This document shows positions 42,937 to 51,134 of a DNA stretch of 64,000 bases, one piece after another. Numbering within the stretch: position 1 is the first letter of the stretch; the number at the start of each line of letters is the position of its first letter. A program made the translations under genes and the position numbers. The notes beneath the pieces are model-generated. The model worked only from the letters and a program-made list of their open reading frames with translations, was not told the DNA's origin and ran no database searches. The stretch comes from Sphaerotilus mobilis (GTDB lineage Bacteria; Pseudomonadota; Gammaproteobacteria; Burkholderiales; Burkholderiaceae_C). The stretch spans positions 1,106,215 to 1,170,214 of the forward strand of contig NZ_SGWV01000007.1 of the NCBI RefSeq assembly GCF_004216565.1, written 5' to 3'.

Positions 42937-43473
42937 TCAGATGACCGGATCGATCGACAGCAACATGGCCTGGATCAGCGAGGACACGTCCTCGCGACGG
43001 CGCGCGTCGACCTCGAAGATCGGCGCGTCGATGTCCAGCTCCTTCATCTGCCGGACGTAGTCGTCCAGCGTCGGCGACGAGCGGGTGTCCATCTGCGTGA
43101 TGCCGATGACCAGGCGCGTGCTGGAGATGAACTCGTGGAAGGCCTTGACGTAGAACTTCATGTCCTCGAAGGGCGTCGGGCGGGTGTTGTCCAGCAACAG
43201 GACCAGGCCGATGCCGCCCTGCGTCAGGATCTCCCACATGAAGTCGAAGCGCTCCTGGCCGGGCGTGCCGTAGAGGTGGACCTTCTCGGTCGGGCCGAGC
43301 CGGATCATTCCGTAGTCCATCGCCACGGTCGTCGCCGGCTTGCGCCGCGTCGTCATGTCCGAGGCCTGCTCGTCGGTGCGGATCGGCTCGATGTCGCTGA
43401 TTGACGCGATCGCCGTGGTCTTGCCCGCGCCCACCGGGCCGGTGAAGATGATCTTGTGGTCTTTGTGAGCCAT
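42937..43473 (-). CDS. Small Ras-like GTPase (COG2229, MglA/CvnD-like)
   Basis: A 178-residue GTPase. P-loop FTGPVGAGKTTAIASIS (G1, residues 10-26), switch I with TTVAMDYG (48-55), switch II G3 YGTPGQERFDFMWE (68-81), and ITQMD as the G4 specificity motif, a TQxD variant of NKxD. These are the features of bacterial COG2229 GTPases. No membrane anchor. They usually act with a Roadblock protein and set cell polarity or relay signals. Start at 43473 (MAHKDHKIIF); codons further upstream are not conserved-looking. Confidence 0.9.
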   Translation of the reverse strand: MAHKDHKIIFTGPVGAGKTTAIASISDIEPIRTDEQASDMTTRRKPATTVAMDYGMIRLGPTEKVHLYGTPGQERFDFMWEILTQGGIGLVLLLDNTRPTPFEDMKFYVKAFHEFISSTRLVIGITQMDTRSSPTLDDYVRQMKELDIDAPIFEVDARRREDVSSLIQAMLLSIDPVI

Positions 43474-43537
43474 GGTGTGCGCGAGGCGGCGGGCCTGCGT
43501 GGAGGTGTCGGGGGGTGGCGGGGGACCGGTGGCAGGC

Positions 43538-45835
43538 TCAGGCCTGCAGCCAGCCAAGCAGGCGCGTGATCAGGCCGCGGTTGCGGGCACCACGACGCTG
43601 TGCACGCTTGACCGAACTGCCGTCCTCGGTCACCAGATCGGCGGCCAGGGCGGCGCTGTAGAAGGCAAAGACGTGGCGTTGCGGGACCTTGAGCAGCTCG
43701 GCGGTCTCGACCAGCCCGGCGCCGCGGGTGGCCCAGAGCGCGGCGATGCGCATCGCATGCGGTGTGCGCTGCACGCGGGTCAGGTTGGGCCATTGCTTGA
43801 GGTAGACCGGCCGCTTCAGGTCCATGCCCTGGGGCAGACGGCCTTGGGCCTGCAGCAGGCCGGCACGCCACAGCAGGCGATCCAGCGGCTGCCAGTTCTC
43901 GCCCTCGCGCAGTTGCAGGGCGGCCTGTTCATGGCGGTTCAGGGCCAGCGTCTTGATGCGTTCCGGACCCCGCGCGAGCACCTCCAGCAGCGCCGCGTCG
44001 TCAAAGCCCAGCAGCACGCGGTTGCGCGGGCTGTCGACGATGACGCGGCCCATGCTGCACTCGAACTGCGTCGGCACCTGCCATTTGCGGCCGATCAGGT
44101 AGGCCTCGGTCAGGGCGGCGACCAGCGACTGCGACGGATCGTGGCGCAGCGAGCGGTCGGCCTGCAGCACCTCGATCGGCGCATCCGGACGGCTGCCGCA
44201 ATAGAGCGCCTCGTCGGCCTGGTCGGTCGGGCTGGACAGGCCACGCCAGACCACGGTGGGGCCGGCCGGCGTCGCCGGCTCGGACGTGTCAGCGCCCGAC
44301 TCGGCATTGGCGGCCGTCGCCGCCTGCGCGTCGCTGCCATAGGGCTCGATGCGCACGACCGGCTCCGCTTCCAGCGTGATCACCGAGGCCGCAGCGGAGG
44401 CCGCACCCGATGAGGCACCTGCGGCGACACCTGCGACAACACCTTCACCGACACCCCCGTCGTTGGCCGCCGGCCGGGCGATGCGGGTCGTGGTGTCCGG
44501 CGTGACCTCGTCCAGGCCGTCGACGCCGTCGTGGTCGTCGCCATCCTCGCGGTCATCGCGGTCATCGCGTTCGTCATCCCCCGAACCGAGCGGTGCGGCA
44601 TCGGCCGGTCCGCCTTCGCGCGCACCGTGCTGGACCACGCCGTTGGGGTCGACCCAGCGGGTCGGTCCCTTGCGACCGCGCTTGCGCACATGGGTCTTGC
44701 TCAGCGGCACGACGGTCGGACGGGCGGCCGGCGCCGGGCTGGCGCCGACGAGGCCCAGCGCAACCGGCTCCGGCGCGGCGGCGGTCACCACCGGGGCGGG
44801 CTCGACCACCGCCGGTGCGGCAGGCCCTTGGCCGGCCATGGCGGCCTTGCCCAGCGGCGAGACGGGTGCGGACGGGCGGACCACCGGCGTGGCGGTCGGG
44901 AAGGTGGTCCGGGCGACCGCCGGACGGGCCGCCGCCTGGGCCGGCTGCGGCGCCGGTGCCGCGCCGAACAGGCGCTTGAAGAAGCCACCGATGCCGGCCG
45001 GGCGGCTGTCCGGGGCCCGATCCTGACGCGCGTCGTGGCGGGCTTCTTGGCGCGGCTCTTGACGTGGTTCTTGACGCGGTTCTTGGCGAACAGGCGCCAC
45101 GCGGGTCTCGGCCAGCGGCGCAGCTGCGACGGGTTCGGGGACGGGTTCAGGGACAGGTTCAGAGACGGATACGGGCGTGGCCGCGACGGCAACCACCTCG
45201 GCGGCGACGGCGGGTGTCGGCACTGGCTCGATCACCGGCGCCATCACCGGCGCAACCACCGGCGTGGCGACGGGCGCGGCGACGGGCGCCTGCACCGGCT
45301 CGGCCACCCACCGTGCGACAGGCTCCGGCACCGGCGCGGCGACCGCTGGCGGCTGCGCAGCGGCTTCGACGACCGGGGCTAACGCGGGGGCGATCACAGG
45401 AACGGCCACAGGGGCGGCCACAGGTGCCATCACCGGTGCAAGGACAGGGGCAGGCACCGTGTCCGTCACCGGGACGGCCGCGGCCGGCGCGGCCTCTTGC
45501 ATCGGATGCCAGCGACGCGCGCCCAGCTCGGCCGCCGCATGCAGCAGCGCCGCCGGCGTGATCGGCTTGCGCACCCAGACGGTGCCGGGCAGTTCCTGCG
45601 GCTGGATCGACATGGCGATGCCGGGCCGACCGGTGCCGGCGTGCCAGGCGTCCCAGTGCTGGCGCGAACCCAGCGTGTCGACGTCGAAGATCGCGGCATG
45701 GGCCAGCTCGGGGTCGGTGACCGCGAAGCTGCTGCGACCGGTGCTGGAGAAGAAGTAGTCCAGCACGGCCTGGGTCCGCGGTGGCAGCGACAGCAGCACC
45801 ACGTTCAGGCGGGAAGGCGGCTTGAGGTGATCCAC
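43538..45835 (-). CDS. Receiver-like protein with long Pro/Ala/Val-rich linker
   Basis: A 765-residue protein. Residues 1-110 look like a response-regulator receiver fold: LNVVLLSLPPRTQAVLDYFF, an Asp-containing strand AAIFDVDTLGS, a Ser strand, and VRKPITPAALLHAAAEL with the conserved Lys-Pro. The phosphoacceptor surroundings are atypical. Residues ~115-500 are low complexity (APV-type and RQEP tandem repeats). The C-terminal ~220 residues are a folded domain of unknown type: LTEAYLIGRKWQVPTQFECS, NRVLLGFDDAALLEVLARGP, RLLWRAGLLQAQGRLPQG. No membrane segment. It precedes the GTPase gene by 64 bp and could be its input or output component. Confidence 0.6.
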   Translation of the reverse strand: MDHLKPPSRLNVVLLSLPPRTQAVLDYFFSSTGRSSFAVTDPELAHAAIFDVDTLGSRQHWDAWHAGTGRPGIAMSIQPQELPGTVWVRKPITPAALLHAAAELGARRWHPMQEAAPAAAVPVTDTVPAPVLAPVMAPVAAPVAVPVIAPALAPVVEAAAQPPAVAAPVPEPVARWVAEPVQAPVAAPVATPVVAPVMAPVIEPVPTPAVAAEVVAVAATPVSVSEPVPEPVPEPVAAAPLAETRVAPVRQEPRQEPRQEPRQEARHDARQDRAPDSRPAGIGGFFKRLFGAAPAPQPAQAAARPAVARTTFPTATPVVRPSAPVSPLGKAAMAGQGPAAPAVVEPAPVVTAAAPEPVALGLVGASPAPAARPTVVPLSKTHVRKRGRKGPTRWVDPNGVVQHGAREGGPADAAPLGSGDDERDDRDDREDGDDHDGVDGLDEVTPDTTTRIARPAANDGGVGEGVVAGVAAGASSGAASAAASVITLEAEPVVRIEPYGSDAQAATAANAESGADTSEPATPAGPTVVWRGLSSPTDQADEALYCGSRPDAPIEVLQADRSLRHDPSQSLVAALTEAYLIGRKWQVPTQFECSMGRVIVDSPRNRVLLGFDDAALLEVLARGPERIKTLALNRHEQAALQLREGENWQPLDRLLWRAGLLQAQGRLPQGMDLKRPVYLKQWPNLTRVQRTPHAMRIAALWATRGAGLVETAELLKVPQRHVFAFYSAALAADLVTEDGSSVKRAQRRGARNRGLITRLLGWLQA

Positions 45836-45891
45836 AGGGTCGAGGCTCGGCTAGGGGTGATGTTGGACAGGCAGGCGAGGCGACAACAGCC

Positions 45892-46602
45892 TCAGACCCA
45901 GCCCGCCGGCAACTGGCCATGTCGGGCCAGGAGTCGTTCGCTCATCGCCGTCTTCGCGGCGTCGTCTCGGCTGTGGCGGTAGATGCCCAGCAGTTCGGTC
46001 TGTGCCTCGGCATCGGCCGGGTCGTCCAGCAGACCTTGTTCCAGCAGCTCGCGGGCGCCGGCCAGGTTGCCTTCGTCAAGCATGGCGGCGGCCTGTTCGT
46101 GCAGGCTCTGCACCGCTGCGGCGACGCGCTGATGGCTCACCATCTGAGCCACCCCGACGATGGCGCCATGGAACAGCGCGCCCGGTGCCGACGGCAGGGC
46201 AACAGCACGGCTCAGGCCGGCGTCCAGATGGGCATGCAGGAAGTGCGCATCCTCGGGCGCCAGCCAGGCCTCGGCCTGGGCCAGCAGGCGGCTGCGCAGG
46301 GCCCGACCGCGCGGGCCCAGCACCAGGAACAGGTCCAGCAGCGCGCCGAAGGCGAAGTCCGTCAACGGCGCGGCGCAGGCCAGTTGCACACGCAGCACAT
46401 GCGATTCGAGGTCGAGCGGATCACGGGCGATCGCCGCACCCAGGTGGCGCCACTGTTCGAACGGACCACCCTGGTCGAGCGGCGCGAGGCTGCCCGGGCG
46501 ATGACGCGAGAACACCGGATGCAGCGCCAGACCGTCGAGGCTGGCGACAGCGGCACTCGGTGCCGTCCGGGGTGCGATCTGGCCTGCGGCGTCGATGTTC
46601 AC
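45892..46602 (-). CDS. TPR/FimV C-terminal-like helical protein
   Basis: A 236-residue helical protein. The C-terminal region SLHEQAAAMLDEGNLAGARE-LLEQGLLDDPADAEAQTELL-GIYRHSRDDAAKTAMSERLL has TPR-like periodicity and resembles the cytoplasmic end of FimV. The N-terminal two thirds are helical without a recognised domain. No signal peptide. It overlaps the bactofilin gene by 4 bp (ATGA at 46599-46602), so the two are probably made together. Confidence 0.6.
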   Translation of the reverse strand: MNIDAAGQIAPRTAPSAAVASLDGLALHPVFSRHRPGSLAPLDQGGPFEQWRHLGAAIARDPLDLESHVLRVQLACAAPLTDFAFGALLDLFLVLGPRGRALRSRLLAQAEAWLAPEDAHFLHAHLDAGLSRAVALPSAPGALFHGAIVGVAQMVSHQRVAAAVQSLHEQAAAMLDEGNLAGARELLEQGLLDDPADAEAQTELLGIYRHSRDDAAKTAMSERLLARHGQLPAGWV

Positions 46603-47039
46603 GCTGCGGCTCCAGCCTGCTTGTTCTTGACCAGGTGGCCGGTGATCTCGGCACCGGCCTGCATCTCCAGCGCGTCGTAGTGGACGTCGCCGGCGATGCG
46701 GGCGTTGGCGCGCAGATCGACCAGACCGGTGGCGTAGATGGTGCCGACGATCTCGCCGTAGACGATCACGTGCGAGACCCGCACATCGCCTTCGATGCGA
46801 CCGCCGTCGCCGATCACCAGCGTGCCGGCCTTGACGTCCGAGACGGTGACATCGCCGCGGATCGCGCCGTCGATGCGCAGGCCGCCGGTGAAGATCAGGT
46901 CACCCTCGATGCTGGTGCCAGGGCCGATCAGGCAATCGATGCGTTCCTGAAGCGGATCGCCCTTCTTCTGCTTGCCGCCGAAGAACATGGAACGCACACC
47001 TTGCTGGGGTGCGGGGACGGGCTGACGTTGGGTGCTCAT
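46599..47039 (-). CDS. Bactofilin
   Basis: A 146-residue polymer-forming cytoskeletal protein. The core is a right-handed beta-helix: CLIGPGTSIEGDLIFTGGLR, IDGAIRGDVTVSDVKAGTLV, IGDGGRIEGDVRVSHVIVYG, EIVGTIYATGLVDLRANARI, AGDVHYDALEMQAGAEITGH. The short N- and C-terminal tails (KQKKGDPLQER; KNKQAGAAA) are typical. Bactofilins form membrane-associated scaffolds that localise cell-wall enzymes, pili and polarity GTPases. First gene of the bactofilin-to-FimV set on the minus strand. Confidence 0.94.
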   Translation of the reverse strand: MSTQRQPVPAPQQGVRSMFFGGKQKKGDPLQERIDCLIGPGTSIEGDLIFTGGLRIDGAIRGDVTVSDVKAGTLVIGDGGRIEGDVRVSHVIVYGEIVGTIYATGLVDLRANARIAGDVHYDALEMQAGAEITGHLVKNKQAGAAA

Positions 47040-47346
47040 GCGGATTTCCGTTCTGGCTGTGGCGGGCCGAAAAGGCGGATCTGGAAGACTTGGAGCGATC
47101 TGTTGAATCGGCTCCGGGAATGGAATTCATGGTAGCCACGCACCCCTTTGCAGACGGCCTCCGGCAGGCCTGAACCCCTCGAACGGGGGTGCCTGCGCAT
47201 CCCAAAAAATCCCGCTTGCGACGGGCTTCCGGGCGGACCGTCCAGCGAGCGGAAATAAGTCACGACCGCGCACGCGGGCAGGCTCATCGCGCGAACCTTC
47301 CCCGTCGATCAGGCTCATCGTTTGAGCCACACCGGCGGTCCGGAGC
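47040..47346 (-). promoter_or_regulatory. Probable promoter region of the bactofilin-GTPase set
   Basis: About 300 bases between the terminator of the PilB-like gene and the bactofilin start. No convincing coding sequence. A promoter must lie here if the terminator works, but I cannot pick a good -35/-10 pair. Confidence 0.35.
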
Positions 47347-47376
47347 TGAAAAAAGAAAACCCGCCAGCGGCGGGTT
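47347..47376 (-). terminator. Rho-independent terminator after the PilB/GspE-like gene
   Basis: On the minus strand AACCCGCC (47376-47369) pairs with GGCGGGTT (47365-47358) around a three-base loop and is followed by TTCTTTTTT. It begins 24 bases past the stop. Confidence 0.88.
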
Positions 47377-47399
47377 CGGGAGGGTCTGCAGGGTGGGAT

Positions 47400-50273
47400 T
47401 CAGGTCTCGACCAGGCTGCGTACCTCGTCCAGCGAGACCTGGCCCGCGACCATCTTGTCCAGGGCATCCTGACGCAGGCTGTGCAAGCCTTCCTGGGCGG
47501 CCTGACGCTGCAGGTTCCAGCCCGGGGCGCCGGCCCGCACCAGCCGGCGCAGATCACGGCTGAGGGTCAGCAGTTCATGGACCGCGACACGCCCGCGCAA
47601 GCCCGTGTGGCCACACCGTTCGCAGCCCTGACTCTGGTAGCGGCGCAGCCGGCCGTCGCGGCCGTGGCGTTCGACCCAGCCCTTGAGCAGGGCCTCGCGA
47701 TCGGCTTGTGCGTCGTCGACCGCACCGCCGTGGAAGTAGCCGTCGACCCAGTCGTCGACCTCGTTGTCCTTGGCCGTGCGGCTCATGCGGCAGGCATTGC
47801 ACAGGCGGCGCAACAGGCGCTGGCTGTGCACGCCCAACAGCGCGTCGGCCAGATCCCAGGCCGGCACGCCCTGGTCGATCAGGCGCATCACCGCATCGCC
47901 GGCATGGCGAGCGGTCATGCCGGCGATCACCAGCCGACCGCGCAAGGCGGCGTCAACCGCCAGCCGGGCCGTGGCGGCGTCGCCGATGTGGCCGACCATG
48001 ATCACGTCGGCATCGGTGTTCATCAGCGAGCGCAACGCCAGTTCCATGCTCTGGCCGTCCTCGGCGCGCACCTCCATCTGGCGCAGGCCGGGTTGCAGGC
48101 GCTCGATGCGCTCCTCCAGCGTCCAGATGCGGCGGTCCGGCCGGTTCAGGTGCGACAGCATCGCGTGCAGCGTCGTGGTGCGGCCCGAGCGTGCCGGGCC
48201 TGCCGTCAGGATCAGGCCAGCCGGCCGCTCCAGCAACTGGCGCAGCCGGCCCAGGTCGTCGGCGGGCAGGCCGACCGCTTCGAGCGCATAGGGCTTGAGG
48301 CGGGCCGGCAGACCGAGCACGACGTCCTCCAGCCCGTCGTGGGTCGGCAGCGTCAGCACCCGCAGGTCGATCGCATGCTGCGGCACCAGGCGGGCGAAGG
48401 ACAGGCGGCCCTCCTGCGGCTTGCGGCTCTCGCTGATGTCCAGATCCGCCAGCGCCTTGATGCGTGCCAGCAGCGGGCTGCGCCAGGCCGCCGGCAGCTC
48501 GCTGTGGGTCTCCAGGCGACCGTGCCGGCGCAGCCGCACCTGCAGCTTGTCGTCCAGGCCCATGGCCTCGATCTGCACGCTGCTCGCGCCACGCGCCAGC
48601 GCGTCCAGCACGATGTTGGACAGGCTTTGCAGCAAGGGGCTTTCATGCCGCGCCGCTGCGGCGCGGGCCCGCTGGGTCAGTTCGGCCGGGTCCAGCGCCT
48701 CGGCGACCTTGACGGGCGACGGCACCGGATCGAAAGCCGGGGACAGGTCCAGGGTCGGCGCGCTTGCCGGTACCGGTGCCGGTGCCGGTGCGGGTGCCGG
48801 TGCGGGTGACAACGCCTGTGCCTGTGCATGGGCCTGGCCCTGCTCCACCGCCACATCCGGCGCGGCATCGTCCAGCGCGATGTCGAGCGCCACCGTGAGC
48901 GCGGGCACCACGATGCCCGCGTCGATGACACGTTCGGGTGCCACCGCCGGACCGGCGGCCTTGTCGTTGCGGCCCGCTGCCGCCGCACGATCGGCCGCCT
49001 TGGCGGCGGCCGGTGGCAAGCTGCGCTTGACCAGCGCGGCATTGGCGAGGTCGATGTCCTTGAGGTCGTAGGGGATCGCCTCGGGCGAACCCCCATAGGC
49101 CCGCTCGATCGCCAGCCGCAGCGAGCCGCTGCCCGCCAGCGTCGGCGCGATGTGGGTCTGGGTGATGCGTTCCAGCTCGCTGACCACCTCGTGCTGGCTG
49201 GCGTCCATCATCGCCACGACCAGCCGGCCCCCGCGACGCATCAGCGGCAGGACCGACAGGCGTCGGGCCTCGCCCAGCGGCAGCAGGCCGACCGCCGCGC
49301 GGTCGACCGGGAAATGGTCGATGTCGACGACCGGATAACCCAGCTTGCGCGCCAGCGCGATGCGCAGGTGCTGCACGTCGACCACACCACGCAGCAGCAG
49401 CAGCTCGCCCAGCGGCTGGGCCCGCTCGGAGCGCTGTTGGTCGAGCGCCTGCTGCAGCTGCGCCTCCGAGATGAAACCCATCTGCACAAGGGCCTCGCCC
49501 AGCCGGACGGTGGGCATGCGGGCCTGCGCGTCCAGCGCCTCGGTCAGCTGCTCATGCGTCACCAGTTGACGCGCCACCAGTTGCTCGCCCAGCTTGCGGT
49601 TGCGTTGCACCTGCTGGTCGGCCAGCGCCTGGTCCAGTTCATCGGCCGAGGTCGCCATTTGTTCGACCAGCATCTGGCCGAGCGGGTCGCCGATGCTTTG
49701 CTGCACCAGCATGGCGCGTGGCACGAACAGGCGCTGTACCGAACCCAGCGCGTCGACCGGCGCGAACAGGAACAGCCCGGCCGGCAGGTCCAGATGGCCG
49801 ACCGTGCGACCACTGAGCCGGCCCCCATCCTGCAAATGCACGGTGTAGGTCAGGCTGCGCCGATGGCCCAACACCTGACCGATCGCATCACCGCTGGCGT
49901 CGGCCACCATCGCCGCACTCAGCGGGGCCAGGCTGCGCTTGAGCGTGATGCGCCGGATCTGGCTGAAGCGCAGCACCACGGGCAGCTTGTCGGGCGGCAT
50001 CAGGACACGGGCCTGACCTTCATTGAGGTCGAAGTCGACCAGCACGCCCATCATCAGCTGGCCGCCTCGCGCCTCGATCTCACAAGGCTCGGGTTCCAGC
50101 GACGGCGTCGGTTGCGGATAGGCCGCCAGCGGCGGCGTCGGCCACGCATAGGGCGTCCAGCCGGCGGCGGACGTGGCGACCTTCGCGGTCACGGCCCCCG
50201 GCGCGGCAGACGCAGGGGGCGCCGCTGCCGTGGCGGTCGACACCGGGTTGGAAATCGTGGCGGGTGGGGACAT
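47400..50273 (-). CDS. PilB/GspE-like protein with degenerate ATPase and MshEN-type repeats
   Basis: A 957-residue relative of type II secretion/type IV pilus ATPases. Residues ~70-180 form a beta-rich domain (QLMMGVLVDFDLNEGQARVL). Residues 197-310 hold four ~30-residue units starting PLGQML, KLGEQL, RLGEAL and PLGELL, each followed by a helix ending L-x-x-AL; this is the MshEN motif known to bind cyclic di-GMP in MshE. The C-terminal ATPase fold has GPARSGRTTTL instead of GPTGSGKTTTL and DVIMVGHIGD instead of DVIMVGEIRD, and the Asp box reads TLEERIE. The zinc pairs CNAC and CERC are kept. I predict poor or no ATP hydrolysis. Confidence 0.85.
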   Translation of the reverse strand: MSPPATISNPVSTATAAAPPASAAPGAVTAKVATSAAGWTPYAWPTPPLAAYPQPTPSLEPEPCEIEARGGQLMMGVLVDFDLNEGQARVLMPPDKLPVVLRFSQIRRITLKRSLAPLSAAMVADASGDAIGQVLGHRRSLTYTVHLQDGGRLSGRTVGHLDLPAGLFLFAPVDALGSVQRLFVPRAMLVQQSIGDPLGQMLVEQMATSADELDQALADQQVQRNRKLGEQLVARQLVTHEQLTEALDAQARMPTVRLGEALVQMGFISEAQLQQALDQQRSERAQPLGELLLLRGVVDVQHLRIALARKLGYPVVDIDHFPVDRAAVGLLPLGEARRLSVLPLMRRGGRLVVAMMDASQHEVVSELERITQTHIAPTLAGSGSLRLAIERAYGGSPEAIPYDLKDIDLANAALVKRSLPPAAAKAADRAAAAGRNDKAAGPAVAPERVIDAGIVVPALTVALDIALDDAAPDVAVEQGQAHAQAQALSPAPAPAPAPAPVPASAPTLDLSPAFDPVPSPVKVAEALDPAELTQRARAAAARHESPLLQSLSNIVLDALARGASSVQIEAMGLDDKLQVRLRRHGRLETHSELPAAWRSPLLARIKALADLDISESRKPQEGRLSFARLVPQHAIDLRVLTLPTHDGLEDVVLGLPARLKPYALEAVGLPADDLGRLRQLLERPAGLILTAGPARSGRTTTLHAMLSHLNRPDRRIWTLEERIERLQPGLRQMEVRAEDGQSMELALRSLMNTDADVIMVGHIGDAATARLAVDAALRGRLVIAGMTARHAGDAVMRLIDQGVPAWDLADALLGVHSQRLLRRLCNACRMSRTAKDNEVDDWVDGYFHGGAVDDAQADREALLKGWVERHGRDGRLRRYQSQGCERCGHTGLRGRVAVHELLTLSRDLRRLVRAGAPGWNLQRQAAQEGLHSLRQDALDKMVAGQVSLDEVRSLVET

Positions 50274-50432
50274 GGCGAACCTCGTGAACGGCCGAGTCCG
50301 GAAACGGAACGGCGTGCCTTGGCATCGTAGGCAGCGAGGGTCGCGACGAATCCGGCAAACAAGTGCGGGTTCGGGGGGCTTATGTGGGGGTGAGTGGCGA
50401 GGGGGGGCGCACCTGCCGATCGACCGAGATGC

Positions 50433-50795
50433 CTACTTGAGCTTGTCGCGAAGGACCTGAGACAACGTCGCAGCAGCTTTGGAAAGTCGCGACAGCGCCG
50501 ATTCGTACACCACGCCATCCTCCCGCCTGTCGACGGCAATGACCGTCACCAGCAGGTGGTCGTCTTCGACCGAATAGACCAAACGAACGCCTTGTTGTCG
50601 AAGCTTGATCTTGTAGCAACCGGCCAATGGCCCATGCAGTTCGCCGCCAGGAACATGCGGGTGATCGAGGCGCTTGACGAGCAGCTTCTTCAAGTTGGCC
50701 TTGATCGAGCCATCCAGCTTGTGCCACTCGTCCAGCGCCTCAGGCATGAAGCGAAGCTTGTACGTGTGCGTCGGCTTGCCCTCAAAGGTCGTCAA
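50433..50795 (-). CDS. RelE-type toxin
   Basis: A 120-residue RelE-superfamily toxin. YKLRFMPEALDEWHKLDGSI, KANLKKLLVKRLDHPHVPGG, then ELHGPLAGCYKIKLRQQGVR and LVYSVEDDHLLVTVIAVDRR follow the RelE layout, with basic residues K and R in the beta-sheet expected for mRNA cleavage on the ribosome. A C-terminal helical extension (ALSRLSKAAATLSQVLRDKLK, 21 residues in the protein, given here only by its ends ALSRL...DKLK) exceeds the usual length. Overlaps the antitoxin gene by 14 bp. Confidence 0.9.
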   Translation of the reverse strand: MTTFEGKPTHTYKLRFMPEALDEWHKLDGSIKANLKKLLVKRLDHPHVPGGELHGPLAGCYKIKLRQQGVRLVYSVEDDHLLVTVIAVDRREDGVVYESALSRLSKAAATLSQVLRDKLK

Positions 50796-51033
50796 TGTCC
50801 ACCTCGACCGCTCGCGACTTCTCGGCCAGCCGAATCGCTGCCTTGCGATAGAGGTCCTGGTCGGCCAGCTCCTCCATCATCGCCTCGAACAATCGCGGTT
50901 CAACCATGTAGAACGCCGCACGGTTGTGGTTGAGCACGGCCACCGGACGGTGATTGGCCTCCCTGAGCACGGCCGCCGGGTTCTTCTTGAACTCGGACAT
51001 GCTCACGGTGACGTCGGCAAAGATGGCTTCCAT
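50782..51033 (-). CDS. Phd/YefM-type antitoxin
   Basis: An 83-residue antitoxin starting MEAIFADVTVSMSEFKKNPA, followed by AVLREANHRPVAVLNHNRAA, the Phd/YefM DNA-binding core (SxSEFKxNPxxVL). The acidic C-terminus EKSRAVEVDIDDL would bind the toxin. The ATG at 51033 has GGAG at seven bases; an ATG at 51054 would add seven hydrophobic residues and lie between promoter and ribosome-binding site, so I reject it. Autorepression through the operator at 51057-51074 is likely. Confidence 0.88.
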   Translation of the reverse strand: MEAIFADVTVSMSEFKKNPAAVLREANHRPVAVLNHNRAAFYMVEPRLFEAMMEELADQDLYRKAAIRLAEKSRAVEVDIDDL

Positions 51034-51056
51034 TTTCAGCTCCAAAATAAGCACCG

Positions 51057-51085
51057 AATATGGCTACAAATATTGCTGTCGTCAA
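51057..51085 (-). promoter_or_regulatory. Promoter and operator of the RelE/Phd pair
   Basis: On the minus strand TTGACG (51085-51080), a 17-base spacer and CATATT (51062-51057) form a good sigma-70 promoter. An inverted repeat AATAT-N8-ATATT (51057-51074) overlaps the -10, where repressor binding would block RNA polymerase. Confidence 0.72.
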
Positions 51086-51134
51086 GGTCGCACCGAAACC
51101 GACGGGGGACCATGGATGGCACGGCTGGGATGAA

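Noticed and set aside
48770..48815. GCCGGTGCCGGTGCGGGT array considered as a regulatory repeat
   Set aside because: It lies in frame inside the PilB-like gene and encodes its Ala/Pro linker.
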